13,537 nt of DNA from an uncultured Chitinophagaceae bacterium (GTDB lineage: Bacteria; Bacteroidota; Bacteroidia; Chitinophagales; Chitinophagaceae), in NCBI GenBank assembly GCA_946885665.1, contig CAMPGT010000094.1, forward strand, positions 1 to 13,537, read 5' to 3'. The notes beneath the pieces are model-generated. The model was not told the DNA's origin and did no database searches. It worked only from the letters and a program-made list of their open reading frames with translations. Shown here in pieces: positions 1 to 7,050 of this stretch (the stretch's first letter is position 1; each line of letters starts with the position of its first letter). A program made the position numbers and the translations under genes.

Positions 1-193
1 GCGTATTTTCTCGCTCCTCGAATCGTATAGCGTAGCCGTCCATGGCAGACTGATCAAAATACGGAACATCGGCAGTAGAAAATACGTCTTCGGCCAAAAC
101 GGCTCCCACGGCATCTATCAGCGGCCTGCTTACAACAGCGCCGTGCCTGATGGTTGTACTGATGATTTGTTTTGCTTCTGTTACGGAAATCAT
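1..193 (-). CDS. moeA: Molybdopterin molybdotransferase MoeA, N-terminal part (cut by window edge)
   Basis: MoeA inserts molybdate into adenylylated molybdopterin, the last step in making the basic molybdenum cofactor, and acts in the cytoplasm. Only the first 64 codons are present; the rest lies off the left edge. The visible translation starts MISVTEAKQII and continues through a segment ending VPYFDQSAMDGYA (about residues 44-56). The opening VTEA motif, the LAEDV segment and the P..D.SAMDGYA motif are hallmarks of the MoeA N-terminal domain. The ATG at 191-193 lies six bases after the moaA stop codon, and the G-run at the end of moaA (GGGGG) can serve as its ribosome binding site, so the two genes are very likely co-transcribed and perhaps coupled. 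No other reading fits as well; the only uncertainty is whether the unseen part is intact. Confidence 0.9.
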   Translation of the reverse strand, partial: MISVTEAKQIISTTIRHGAVVSRPLIDAVGAVLAEDVFSTADVPYFDQSAMDGYAIRFEERENT

Positions 194-199
194 ACGTGG

Positions 200-1180
200 T
201 TAGCCCCCGATTCGTATCATGCTTCTGTTTTGTATCGCCTCCGAATTGAGTATATCGAAATGCTCCGAAAGCTGGCCGCCCGTTTCTTTTGCCTTCAGTC
301 CAATTGCACGATGAATAATGGGTACGATGTCTTCGCCCTTGCGCAATGGTCCCAATATGTCGAACTCCTCTTTCGAGAAAAGGCAGTTTTTCAGCTTGCC
401 GTCGGCGGTAAGGCGCATCCTGTTGCAGGTGGAGCAGAAGGGAGCGCTCATGGTGCTGATCACAGAAAAGGTTCCCCGGTGCCCGGGAACCGCGTACGAT
501 TTCGCGGTGTCGTTCTTTTCTCCTTTTAAGGGAACGATAGGATATGCAAGGCTCACCTGTTCCAGGATCTGTTGCCAGGTTACCACCTTGTTGCTCGTCC
601 AACGGTTGCCCTGGAACGGCATGAATTCAATAAAGCGCACGTGTACGGCGGTATCTTTTGTCCATTCAACGAAATCAAGGATCTCGTCGTCATTCATATC
701 CTTCATCACCACCATGTTCACTTTCACATGAATATTCGCCTGGATGAGGCGGTGGATATTTTCATACACCGGTGCAAAAAGATCGCGGCGCGAAATCGTT
801 TTGAACCTTTCGCGCTGCAATGTATCGAGGCTCACATTAATGCTGCGAATATTCGCCTGCCTGAACACAGGCATCAGGTGCTGCACGCGAACGCCGTTGG
901 TGGTAAGGGTAAGATTTACGGGTAGCTCGCCCAGGGAAAGCATGATGTTTCCCACGTCTTTCCTCACAAGGGGTTCACCCCCGGTAAGCCGGATCTTTTT
1001 CACCCCCTCCTGCACGAAGGTTCTCGCAATTTCCAGTATCTCACTGGCCTGCATGAGCTGCGATGCCGGCGTAAACTCATAGTTCTCTTCAGGCATACAA
1101 TAGAAACACCTAAGGTTGCAATTGTCCACCACCGATATCCGCAGATAATCATGCACCCTGTTGAAGGTGTCAACAATCAT
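200..1180 (-). CDS. moaA: GTP 3',8-cyclase MoaA (radical SAM, molybdenum cofactor step 1)
   Basis: MoaA is the cytoplasmic radical-SAM enzyme that, with MoaC, converts GTP to cyclic pyranopterin monophosphate in molybdenum cofactor synthesis. The 326-residue length is normal for the family. The N-terminal SAM cluster motif is C21-x3-C25-x2-C28 (CNLRCFYC). It is followed by LTGGEP at 65-70, TTNG at 93-96 and VSLDT at 116-120. The second, substrate-binding 4Fe-4S site is C249-x2-C252-x13-C266. The chain ends in the double glycine (325-326) that family members insert into the active site. All key residues are therefore present. The ATG start places the cluster motif at the usual distance from the N terminus; the leader just upstream is purine-rich with only a weak Shine-Dalgarno sequence. 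It lies 30 bases downstream of the FGE-like gene and six bases upstream of moeA. No moaC, moaE or mobA is visible in the window. Confidence 0.96.
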   Translation of the reverse strand: MIVDTFNRVHDYLRISVVDNCNLRCFYCMPEENYEFTPASQLMQASEILEIARTFVQEGVKKIRLTGGEPLVRKDVGNIMLSLGELPVNLTLTTNGVRVQHLMPVFRQANIRSINVSLDTLQRERFKTISRRDLFAPVYENIHRLIQANIHVKVNMVVMKDMNDDEILDFVEWTKDTAVHVRFIEFMPFQGNRWTSNKVVTWQQILEQVSLAYPIVPLKGEKNDTAKSYAVPGHRGTFSVISTMSAPFCSTCNRMRLTADGKLKNCLFSKEEFDILGPLRKGEDIVPIIHRAIGLKAKETGGQLSEHFDILNSEAIQNRSMIRIGG

Positions 1181-1210
1181 TCGTCTCTTTTATTTGTTCC
1201 TAAAAATAAA

Positions 1211-2365
1211 CTATTCTTCCGGCATCGCTGCCCGGCTTTTGAGTGCCGCAACTCGTGAAGGAGGCTGTGCCACGCACGAGGCCGGTTCTTTTTGCGGTTT
1301 TTCTTTTGTGGTTGTTGGCTGAGAGGCTTGTTTAACTTGTGCCGTTGGCGGAGCACCGTCTCTTACGCACCTAAAACCAAGGTTGTTGGTGCCGCTGGTT
1401 ACTTCGCCTTTACCCCTGGTGCCGCGCTTGTAGCGAATGCAGTATTCGTCGCTGCAGATGAATGACCCTCCACGTTGCACCCGTTTTACAACGCCCGGTT
1501 CCATGGGGTCGTAGCTGTCGGAAGGACCCTGCGGATCTTTTTCGGGACTGTTAGCGTAGTAATCGGGGCGATAATAATCGCTGCACCATTCCCACACGTT
1601 TCCTTCCATGTCGTACAGTCCGAGCTTGTTTGCCGGAAACGAGCCTACGGGCGCCACTCCTCTAAAGCCGTCCTCTCCTTTATCCTCGTCGGGAAAATGT
1701 CCCTGGAAGATATTGGCCGCCCACTTGCCGCCCGGCTTTAGTTCGTTTCCCCAATAGTATTTCGATTGGCCGTTTGCTGCCGCCGCGGCATATTCCCACT
1801 CGGCTTCTGTGGGCAGTCTTTTGCCGGCCCACTTTGCATACGCTGCGGCATCTTCATAGGCTATGTGAACAACGGGAAGGTTTTCTCTGCCCGCTATTGT
1901 GGTGCCCGAACCTTCCGGGTGTTTCCAACTGGCGCCGGCGATGTATTTCCACCATTGCAGCGGGTTATCCAACGGAACAGGATGTGCCGGTGGAGAAAAC
2001 ACGCCGGAGCCCGCAACGAGCTTAGAAGGCGGAACGCCGGGGAAATCTTTTGGATCGAGCGGGCGCTCCGCTACGGTGATGTAATGCGTGGCTTCCACAA
2101 ACTTTTTGAATTCGGCATTCGTCACTTCGTGCCTGTCCATCCAGAAACCGGAAACCGTTACCTTATGAACCGGTGTTGCATCGGCGAACATCGGATCCGG
2201 GGAACCCATTTCAAACGTTCCGCCCGGTATCCAGGCCATTTGTTCGCCGGGCGGAGACGGTAGAGTAATGTTGGTGTTTATTTCGGTTGAAGATGTGCCG
2301 TTGTCATCATTCCCACAGGCCAACAACCCTAAAACTGCGATAGCGCATACGAACGGTTTCACCAT
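1211..2365 (-). CDS. Formylglycine-generating enzyme (FGE/SUMF1) family lipoprotein
   Basis: The FGE-sulfatase (SUMF1) fold includes copper-dependent enzymes that oxidise a sulfatase cysteine to formylglycine, relatives such as EgtB-type sulfoxide synthases, and many non-catalytic members. The protein has 384 residues. A lipoprotein signal ends in LLAC with the lipid-bearing cysteine at 17, followed by GNDDN, so it is exported and membrane anchored. The domain runs from about 42 to 336: the WIPGGTFEMGS opening (45-55), RLPTEAEWEYAA (183-194), MEGNVWEWC (253-261) and RVQRGGSF (295-302). C304 and C309 align with the two copper-binding active-site cysteines of authentic FGE (human Cys336 and Cys341), and the NNLGFRC end (327-333) is present. 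Hence it may be catalytic. Residues 338-384 form a Pro/Lys/Ala-rich tail that looks disordered. It follows the haloperoxidase gene by 28 bases. No sulfatase and no CxPxR target motif was seen in the neighbouring proteins, so the substrate is unknown. Confidence 0.88.
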   Translation of the reverse strand: MVKPFVCAIAVLGLLACGNDDNGTSSTEINTNITLPSPPGEQMAWIPGGTFEMGSPDPMFADATPVHKVTVSGFWMDRHEVTNAEFKKFVEATHYITVAERPLDPKDFPGVPPSKLVAGSGVFSPPAHPVPLDNPLQWWKYIAGASWKHPEGSGTTIAGRENLPVVHIAYEDAAAYAKWAGKRLPTEAEWEYAAAAANGQSKYYWGNELKPGGKWAANIFQGHFPDEDKGEDGFRGVAPVGSFPANKLGLYDMEGNVWEWCSDYYRPDYYANSPEKDPQGPSDSYDPMEPGVVKRVQRGGSFICSDEYCIRYKRGTRGKGEVTSGTNNLGFRCVRDGAPPTAQVKQASQPTTTKEKPQKEPASCVAQPPSRVAALKSRAAMPEE

Positions 2366-2393
2366 CTTTTACCGAATTTCATTCGAAGGTCGT

Positions 2394-3743
2394 TTAGTAT
2401 TCATTCCTGGCAAGTCCCTCCTTTCTCATCTTTATCCGGTCGGCAACGATCTTTCCAATCTTGATCCCTTCTTTATTACCCTCAATGAGATCGAAGTAAT
2501 AATGTATGCCGCCGTACAGCCTCGACATCGACGCCTCCCATGCGGCTTGGTGAAAAGAAGTAAAAGTTCGTGGAGGGAACCCAAATTCCATTTCCGAGGT
2601 GTCGGTATAGGAAAAATTATCACCATAAATCTCGGTCATCACTTCCGCTGCAGCCGCAGAGATCACCGAATGTCCGCTGAGGTAAGCCGGGAATGGAGGA
2701 GTCTGGATGTAGGGTCTCCATTCGGCATCATAATATTTGTTGATCACCGTTTCGGGCCTGATCATGTTGCTTTTGAATTTTTCTTCCCAGCAACTGATAA
2801 ATCCGTCAAACAGGGCAATCGACGTTTTTGTATAGGCGCACACGGTGGTTTTAAAGTCCGATTTGGCTTTTTCTGCTGCGATTCCCACGATATTCATCCA
2901 GTGACCGCCGGGTGAAAAGTTCTTCGTCGCAAACATGACGTGGCCGCTCACGTTCATGGTAAACGGATTGTCGTTCCAGAAATCGGCAATGGCCTTTTGT
3001 TCATCGGTGAGCGTATCGACGACGTTTTTTACTTCCATCAAGCACCGGAAATATTCCGACGAAGTATCTTTCAATGTATAGGTCGGCGGAGGTATGGGCC
3101 TGCATTCGGCTCCGGAGTCGAGCGCCATCGTTCTGATTTCCATCCAATGAGGTTCCATGGCCGATGTGTAAGTGGGCGGCGTAGGCACCCATCTTCCTTC
3201 TTCTTCGGTAACCGTGTATTTGCTTGCCGACCTGGTGCGGGCGTAGTTATCGCCTTTCGACCATTTCATGATGCTGGCGAAGATTGTATCCGAAAATGCG
3301 ATCGTATTGTCCAGCATGTCGCCTGGCATGCCTGCATCATCAACCTTTTCCACGAGGTCGTCATAATAACCCATCATGCTGCCTTCGGGAAAAGTTACGG
3401 CGTTGCCTACCTTGGTGAATGCGAGCATGGAGGCCAGGTTATAATCTATCGCCTTACCGGGTTCGGGTTTTGGCATTGGCGGCATATGCTTTATCTGGCC
3501 GGAAAGGCTGCGAAGGCTGCTGTCGCCGGCAACCAGGCACTCATAAGCGGCAACGTTGGCATACACGTAGTTGCGGGACCCGATCATCGGGGGGAAGTTG
3601 TTCTCGAGAACAATGTCGTTAAGCTTTTTTACAGTTTTGCAATACATCATCGGGTCGTCGGTAATCTGTTTATAATCGCCCGATGAACATGAACAAAGAA
3701 ATGAGAATGTTGCGGCCAGGGCCACAAATATGAATAGCTTCAT
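2394..3743 (-). CDS. Vanadium-dependent haloperoxidase-like PAP2 superfamily lipoprotein
   Basis: Vanadium haloperoxidases use bound vanadate and hydrogen peroxide to oxidise halides; the same fold also serves acid phosphatases (PAP2). This 449-residue protein has a lipoprotein signal with probable lipobox LCSC and lipidated cysteine 19, so it should sit on the envelope. The catalytic set is complete and correctly spaced: K322-x6-R329-P330, S356-G357-H358 (LSGHS instead of the usual PSGH), and S407-R408-x5-H414-x3-D418. K-to-R (7) and R-to-H (6) spacing match the fungal chloroperoxidase set K353/R360/R490/H496. H414 would be the vanadate ligand and H358 the acid-base residue. The N-terminal 300 residues are mostly helical and typical of bacteroidete members annotated as vanadium-dependent haloperoxidase. 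It lies 62 bases after an unknown exported protein and 28 bases before the FGE-like lipoprotein. Haloperoxidase versus phosphatase activity cannot be told from the sequence. Confidence 0.87.
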   Translation of the reverse strand: MKLFIFVALAATFSFLCSCSSGDYKQITDDPMMYCKTVKKLNDIVLENNFPPMIGSRNYVYANVAAYECLVAGDSSLRSLSGQIKHMPPMPKPEPGKAIDYNLASMLAFTKVGNAVTFPEGSMMGYYDDLVEKVDDAGMPGDMLDNTIAFSDTIFASIMKWSKGDNYARTRSASKYTVTEEEGRWVPTPPTYTSAMEPHWMEIRTMALDSGAECRPIPPPTYTLKDTSSEYFRCLMEVKNVVDTLTDEQKAIADFWNDNPFTMNVSGHVMFATKNFSPGGHWMNIVGIAAEKAKSDFKTTVCAYTKTSIALFDGFISCWEEKFKSNMIRPETVINKYYDAEWRPYIQTPPFPAYLSGHSVISAAAAEVMTEIYGDNFSYTDTSEMEFGFPPRTFTSFHQAAWEASMSRLYGGIHYYFDLIEGNKEGIKIGKIVADRIKMRKEGLARNEY

Positions 3744-3805
3744 GATTTAACTAAAGTTCAATAAAATAATAATGATGATGTGTGACAGGTGGTTAATGGT
3801 TTCTG

Positions 3806-4360
3806 TTATACTCTTGGGGGGTGTTTCACCGCATGAAGCATTCCTTTGGAAAGGAAGTCGTTTTCTATCATGAAATAAGTTGCGGGTGGCTTCTGCAGGG
3901 AATATATCGCCCAGCAGTTTGTTTCCTGCCTGTACTCCATCGTCAACGTTTTCAAAACCGAAGCATGGTGGCCATCCTTGCTTTGATCTTTGCTGTTAAG
4001 GTCGTTCATCAGCTTGAAAAACTCCATCCTGCTGTTCTGAAAGCGGTTTTTGTCGCTATTGGGAATGCACAATAACACGAGCTCTCCCTTGTCGACTTTA
4101 CGTTTAACATATTTATAGTGAACGCCATCTACCTCGATTTCGCCTTCATATCTTTCAAATTCGGTACTGTTTCCCGCCAGGTAGGGTGTGTTTAGCGGCA
4201 CCCTGATCTCGAACAGGAGCGTTTCATCATAGTCTGCTTTATCAAGGTGAGCTTCTAATTGTTTATCAGCACGTTGCTCAAGAAAATCGGCGACAATGCG
4301 ATACCCGCCCCAATTAAAGGCGAAGACAGTCAAAAGCAGTATGGAAGCGATCCTGGTCAT
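3806..4360 (-). CDS. Small exported protein of unknown function
   Basis: I do not recognise the family. The 184-residue product starts with a short basic end and a hydrophobic segment (about residues 5-16), followed by a Trp-Gly-Gly-Tyr turn (17-20), which fits an uncleaved or signal-type membrane anchor. The remainder is hydrophilic. A helical stretch rich in charged residues (about 21-46) precedes a predicted beta-rich part, including VPLNTPYL (54-61), EGEIEVDGVHYKYVKRKV (72-89) and ELVLLCIP (93-100). Two cysteines (98, 149) could pair if the protein faces the periplasm. It is the first gene of the minus-strand run that continues with the haloperoxidase, 62 bases away, and it starts 79 bases from the divergent DoxX-like gene. 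Coding is supported by the uninterrupted frame, sensible composition and position; the function is open. Confidence 0.75.
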   Translation of the reverse strand: MTRIASILLLTVFAFNWGGYRIVADFLEQRADKQLEAHLDKADYDETLLFEIRVPLNTPYLAGNSTEFERYEGEIEVDGVHYKYVKRKVDKGELVLLCIPNSDKNRFQNSRMEFFKLMNDLNSKDQSKDGHHASVLKTLTMEYRQETNCWAIYSLQKPPATYFMIENDFLSKGMLHAVKHPPRV

Positions 4361-4439
4361 GAAAATTAGGGTCTACAAGTTACTCGATTTTAAGGAAGGG
4401 ATGGCCGCCCGGAATTAAATTTTTTAGCCGCAGGTTTTA
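4361..4439. promoter_or_regulatory. Divergent intergenic region, presumed promoters for both sides
   Basis: This short AT-rich stretch separates the starts of two divergently read genes, the small exported protein on the minus strand and the DoxX-like membrane protein on the plus strand, so start signals for both should lie here or just inside the first codons. I looked for the Bacteroidota pattern TTTG, about 19 bases, then TAnnTTTG. I found only partial matches: TAACTTG on the minus strand, and TACCTTTA at 4468-4475 on the plus strand, which lies inside the longer version of the DoxX-like reading frame. No exact promoter or operator is claimed. Confidence 0.3.
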
Positions 4440-5315
4440 ATGCCATCGTCAAAAAAGCAAAAATTGATACCTTTAAGATCCGTTAGAAACAACCATCACG
4501 ACTGCATGCGATCGATTACTGCTGAACAGAAAATATACTACACTTTGAGGGTTGCGACGGCCATGTGCTTTATCGGGCATGGCATGTTCGGCATCATTAC
4601 CAAACCCATTTGGTGCAATTACTTTGCAGTTTTCGGTATTACGGAAAATCTTGCCTACCAGTTGATGCCGCCCCTTGGTTTCCTGGACATCGTGATGGGT
4701 TTAGTCATTCTGTTTCGCCCCGTGAGAGCCCTGTTTTTCTGGCTCGCCATCTGGGGTGCCGTCACCGCTTTCCTGAGGCCCTTATCGGGCGAACCATTTG
4801 CCGAATTCGTTGAACGTGCAGGCAACTACGGCGCGCCCTTCGCCCTGCTCGTACTTACCGGCATCGCCGTACCCAATTTCCGCCACTTGCTGCGACCGGT
4901 TGGCCCCGAAGTTTCCCACGATCCCCAAAAACTGAAGCAGGTTCAATGGGTATTGCGGATCGTGGTTTTTATGCTTGTTGCGGGACATGGCTGGCTGAAC
5001 CTTCTCGAAAAAGAAGCTATACTGAACCAATACGCCTTCCTCGGCTTTAGCAATCCTGCCATGACAGCCAAAACCATCGGCATCCTCGAATTGCTTGCCG
5101 CCGTTTGCGTCCTGGTTCGTCCCGTTGCTCCATTCATACTGGTCTTGTTTTTATGGAAAATGCTGAGCGAATCTTTCTACCTGCATTACGGCACTTTTGA
5201 ATGGATCGAACGTGGTGGCAGTTACGGCGCCATCCTCGCACTCTGGTTTGCCACCAGTTCGAAGTTTACAGTGTTTAAATTTAACGGTCGGGGAAAGCAA
5301 ATTTCCACTGCATGA
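4440..5315 (+). CDS. DoxX-like multi-pass membrane protein with two tandem domain copies
   Basis: DoxX-like proteins are small four-helix membrane proteins, often linked to quinone or redox processes. This one has up to 291 residues and is made of two similar halves, residues 37-140 and 173-272. Each half shows the same landmarks in order: GHG in the first helix (46-48 and 182-184), an Arg-Pro after the third hydrophobic segment (93-94 and 227-228), and Glu-Arg followed by a Tyr-Gly-Ala (125-126 with 130-132; 257-258 with 262-264). About eight membrane segments are expected, with a polar linker at about 144-172. The first 22 residues are hydrophilic and atypical; the ATG at 4506 (MRSITAEQ) is an equally plausible start giving 269 residues, since neither start has a clear ribosome binding site. 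It stands alone on the plus strand and ends in a strong hairpin terminator. The family call rests on pattern; the specific role is unknown. Confidence 0.78.
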   Translation: MPSSKKQKLIPLRSVRNNHHDCMRSITAEQKIYYTLRVATAMCFIGHGMFGIITKPIWCNYFAVFGITENLAYQLMPPLGFLDIVMGLVILFRPVRALFFWLAIWGAVTAFLRPLSGEPFAEFVERAGNYGAPFALLVLTGIAVPNFRHLLRPVGPEVSHDPQKLKQVQWVLRIVVFMLVAGHGWLNLLEKEAILNQYAFLGFSNPAMTAKTIGILELLAAVCVLVRPVAPFILVLFLWKMLSESFYLHYGTFEWIERGGSYGAILALWFATSSKFTVFKFNGRGKQISTA

Positions 5316-5367
5316 GCATCGCGCGTGGAATCGCAACGTTTAAATTTTACTCCCAAAATAAAATGAA

Positions 5368-5395
5368 GAAAGCCCCTCCTTTGCCAGGGGCTTTC
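5368..5395. terminator. Rho-independent terminator, probably bidirectional
   Basis: A perfect 10-base inverted repeat, GAAAGCCCCT and AGGGGCTTTC, encloses an eight-base loop (CCTTTGCC). It lies 52 bases past the stop of the plus-strand DoxX-like gene, where only a short T-run (AGTTT) follows. On the minus strand the stem is followed by TTCATTTTATTTT, a better U-rich tail, so it should also end transcription from the unknown lipoprotein gene whose stop is at 5623. Use in both directions is an inference from the convergent layout. Confidence 0.85.
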
Positions 5396-5622
5396 AGTTT
5401 CCGGGGGTTTAGAGAGTATGAGAAAAATTCAGATTGATTCCCTATAGTGGCAATCGCGATACCAAATCTGAAAATTATCTTCATGTTGTTTACCATCATC
5501 TTTTGAAACATTTATTGTCAATACTTTATCGGCACTGCTTTTTTTATTCGTCATTCGTACCAGCATCTTCCCCGCCGTTTTCTTCCCATACCGGGATGAA
5601 TTTATCCATCGTTGGGACAACA

Positions 5623-6975
5623 CTAGTATATCCTGTAGGGAACGGTGTATTGCCAGATGGCCCCACCATCAAATATCGGCCAGTCCTTCCCCGACAGAAA
5701 ATCGTTGCTATCGGGATAGTAGCCCCATCCCTGGTTATTCATGCCATCGCGCAAAAACGATTTTCTGTCCAGCTTGCGTTGTGTGATGATTTCATCCTGT
5801 GTTTGCACCTGGATCTTGAAACCAATTTTGCCTTCTGTCTTACCTAATTTCAACGGCAGCGTAAGGTTGGTCGTTAGTGCTCCCTCGATGGTGCCGGTGC
5901 CGGTTTTATCCTCTTCATACACGGTGTAAATTTGTTCAATGTCCTGGTAATTCCAGTTGGGATCCCACACGCTGTAAATACGTTTCCATCTTTTGTTCCT
6001 TATGTCGCCGCGGGAGAAATTCACAGTCACCACATCGCCCGAGAAATCGTCGATACGTTCGCCGGTTCTTCTCAAATAACCATTGATCCGGCAGATCTTT
6101 ATTTCTGATCCGCCGCCGTTGCCCGTAAAACTGATCAGCTTATCCATCTGCCTTGTCAATCGCGAACCGCCATTATACACGCGTGTTACCAAATCGTTTT
6201 TTGGTACCGACGCGCTAACTGCCTGGCGAACCGTTGCTCCAATCGTTATAATGTGAGTGGGATTCTTCTCTGCATACTTATCGTCAACCGTTACGTTCCT
6301 GTAGCAAATATTTCCACGGGTGCCCGGACAATAATACGGATCTCTCCCAGGCGCGGAGTTACTCTCCCTGTCGGTAAACACAATGGTTGGCTTAAACAAT
6401 ATCGCAATCTTATTATCCGATGGCAATGCCGAAACATCCGGCAGGTTTTCGAAGTTCTCCGAATAGGGAAAGTAGATGGACACTAACTGCGTTCCGGTGA
6501 ACACGGATGGTCGTGCAACCGGCAGCAGCGCGTCGTTACGCATCATGGGAGGCTTCTGCGAAGTGGCCAACAAAGATGCACTCCTCAATTCCGCACGCAG
6601 CAACGGATAATCTCCGTTGGCAACAACATCCCGAAACATTCTTGCAAACACGCCGGTATCTACATTTTTCTTTTTGAAATTTTCCGCCCGGTAAAGGGCG
6701 CTGGCCGAAGGAAGCAACAGATCTTTCAATAATACCCGTTCGTCATCATAATAATCCGACTTTATTGCGGCTTGCACCTCGCGGCACGACCTGTTATCCT
6801 TATACACTTCTTCCAGCACATCGGCCACTTCGCCGGTGAGTGCCGCGACGTTTATACGGCTCTCCTCATCGATAGTTCTTAGCGGCTCATTTTCTGTTAC
6901 GCCTATATTTTTCTTGCATGCGCCGTTCATGATGAGCATTGCGAACAACATCCCGGCGCCTAAAAATCTTTTCAT
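5623..6975 (-). CDS. Lipoprotein of unknown function
   Basis: I do not recognise this family. The 450-residue product has a clear export signal: MKR, a hydrophobic core, and a probable lipidated cysteine at 20 (NGAC followed by KKN). The mature part begins with a helical, charged region (about 35-135, with an isolated C64). It then changes to an aromatic, beta-rich region (about 160-450) with IYFPYSENF at 167-175, a cysteine pair C216/C224 around a Pro-Gly-Thr-Arg turn, HIITIGATVR at 241-250, and a closing stretch rich in Trp, Tyr and Gly (415-450) ending VPYRIY. The layout resembles many envelope lipoproteins of Bacteroidota of unknown role. The gene is alone on its strand, begins after a 195-base gap containing the terminator of the dehydrogenase gene, and ends about 230 bases before a hairpin terminator. 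A binding or surface role is only a guess. Confidence 0.8.
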   Translation of the reverse strand: MKRFLGAGMLFAMLIMNGACKKNIGVTENEPLRTIDEESRINVAALTGEVADVLEEVYKDNRSCREVQAAIKSDYYDDERVLLKDLLLPSASALYRAENFKKKNVDTGVFARMFRDVVANGDYPLLRAELRSASLLATSQKPPMMRNDALLPVARPSVFTGTQLVSIYFPYSENFENLPDVSALPSDNKIAILFKPTIVFTDRESNSAPGRDPYYCPGTRGNICYRNVTVDDKYAEKNPTHIITIGATVRQAVSASVPKNDLVTRVYNGGSRLTRQMDKLISFTGNGGGSEIKICRINGYLRRTGERIDDFSGDVVTVNFSRGDIRNKRWKRIYSVWDPNWNYQDIEQIYTVYEEDKTGTGTIEGALTTNLTLPLKLGKTEGKIGFKIQVQTQDEIITQRKLDRKSFLRDGMNNQGWGYYPDSNDFLSGKDWPIFDGGAIWQYTVPYRIY

Positions 6976-7050
6976 AATTGCGGTTTTAGAGGTTAATAAT
7001 TAATTGGCAGGAGAATGTGCCTGTGCGGGGTGGCGGTAAGTCGGTATATG

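Noticed and set aside
54..602. Minus-strand 182-codon frame across the moaA end and moeA start
   Set aside because: Arg/His/Gln-rich, low-complexity translation in the wrong frame; moaA and moeA explain both halves.
3764..3782. Short AATAAT/ATGATG repeat before the haloperoxidase start
   Set aside because: Only a few trinucleotide units; no evidence of a functional repeat or phase-variable tract.
5347..5511. Minus-strand frame of 54 codons starting MFQKMM
   Set aside because: It reads through the whole 10-base-pair terminator stem and has no ribosome binding site.
5544..5609. 21-codon acidic ORF starting MDKFIPVW
   Set aside because: No ribosome binding site or homology signal; too short to support as a gene.
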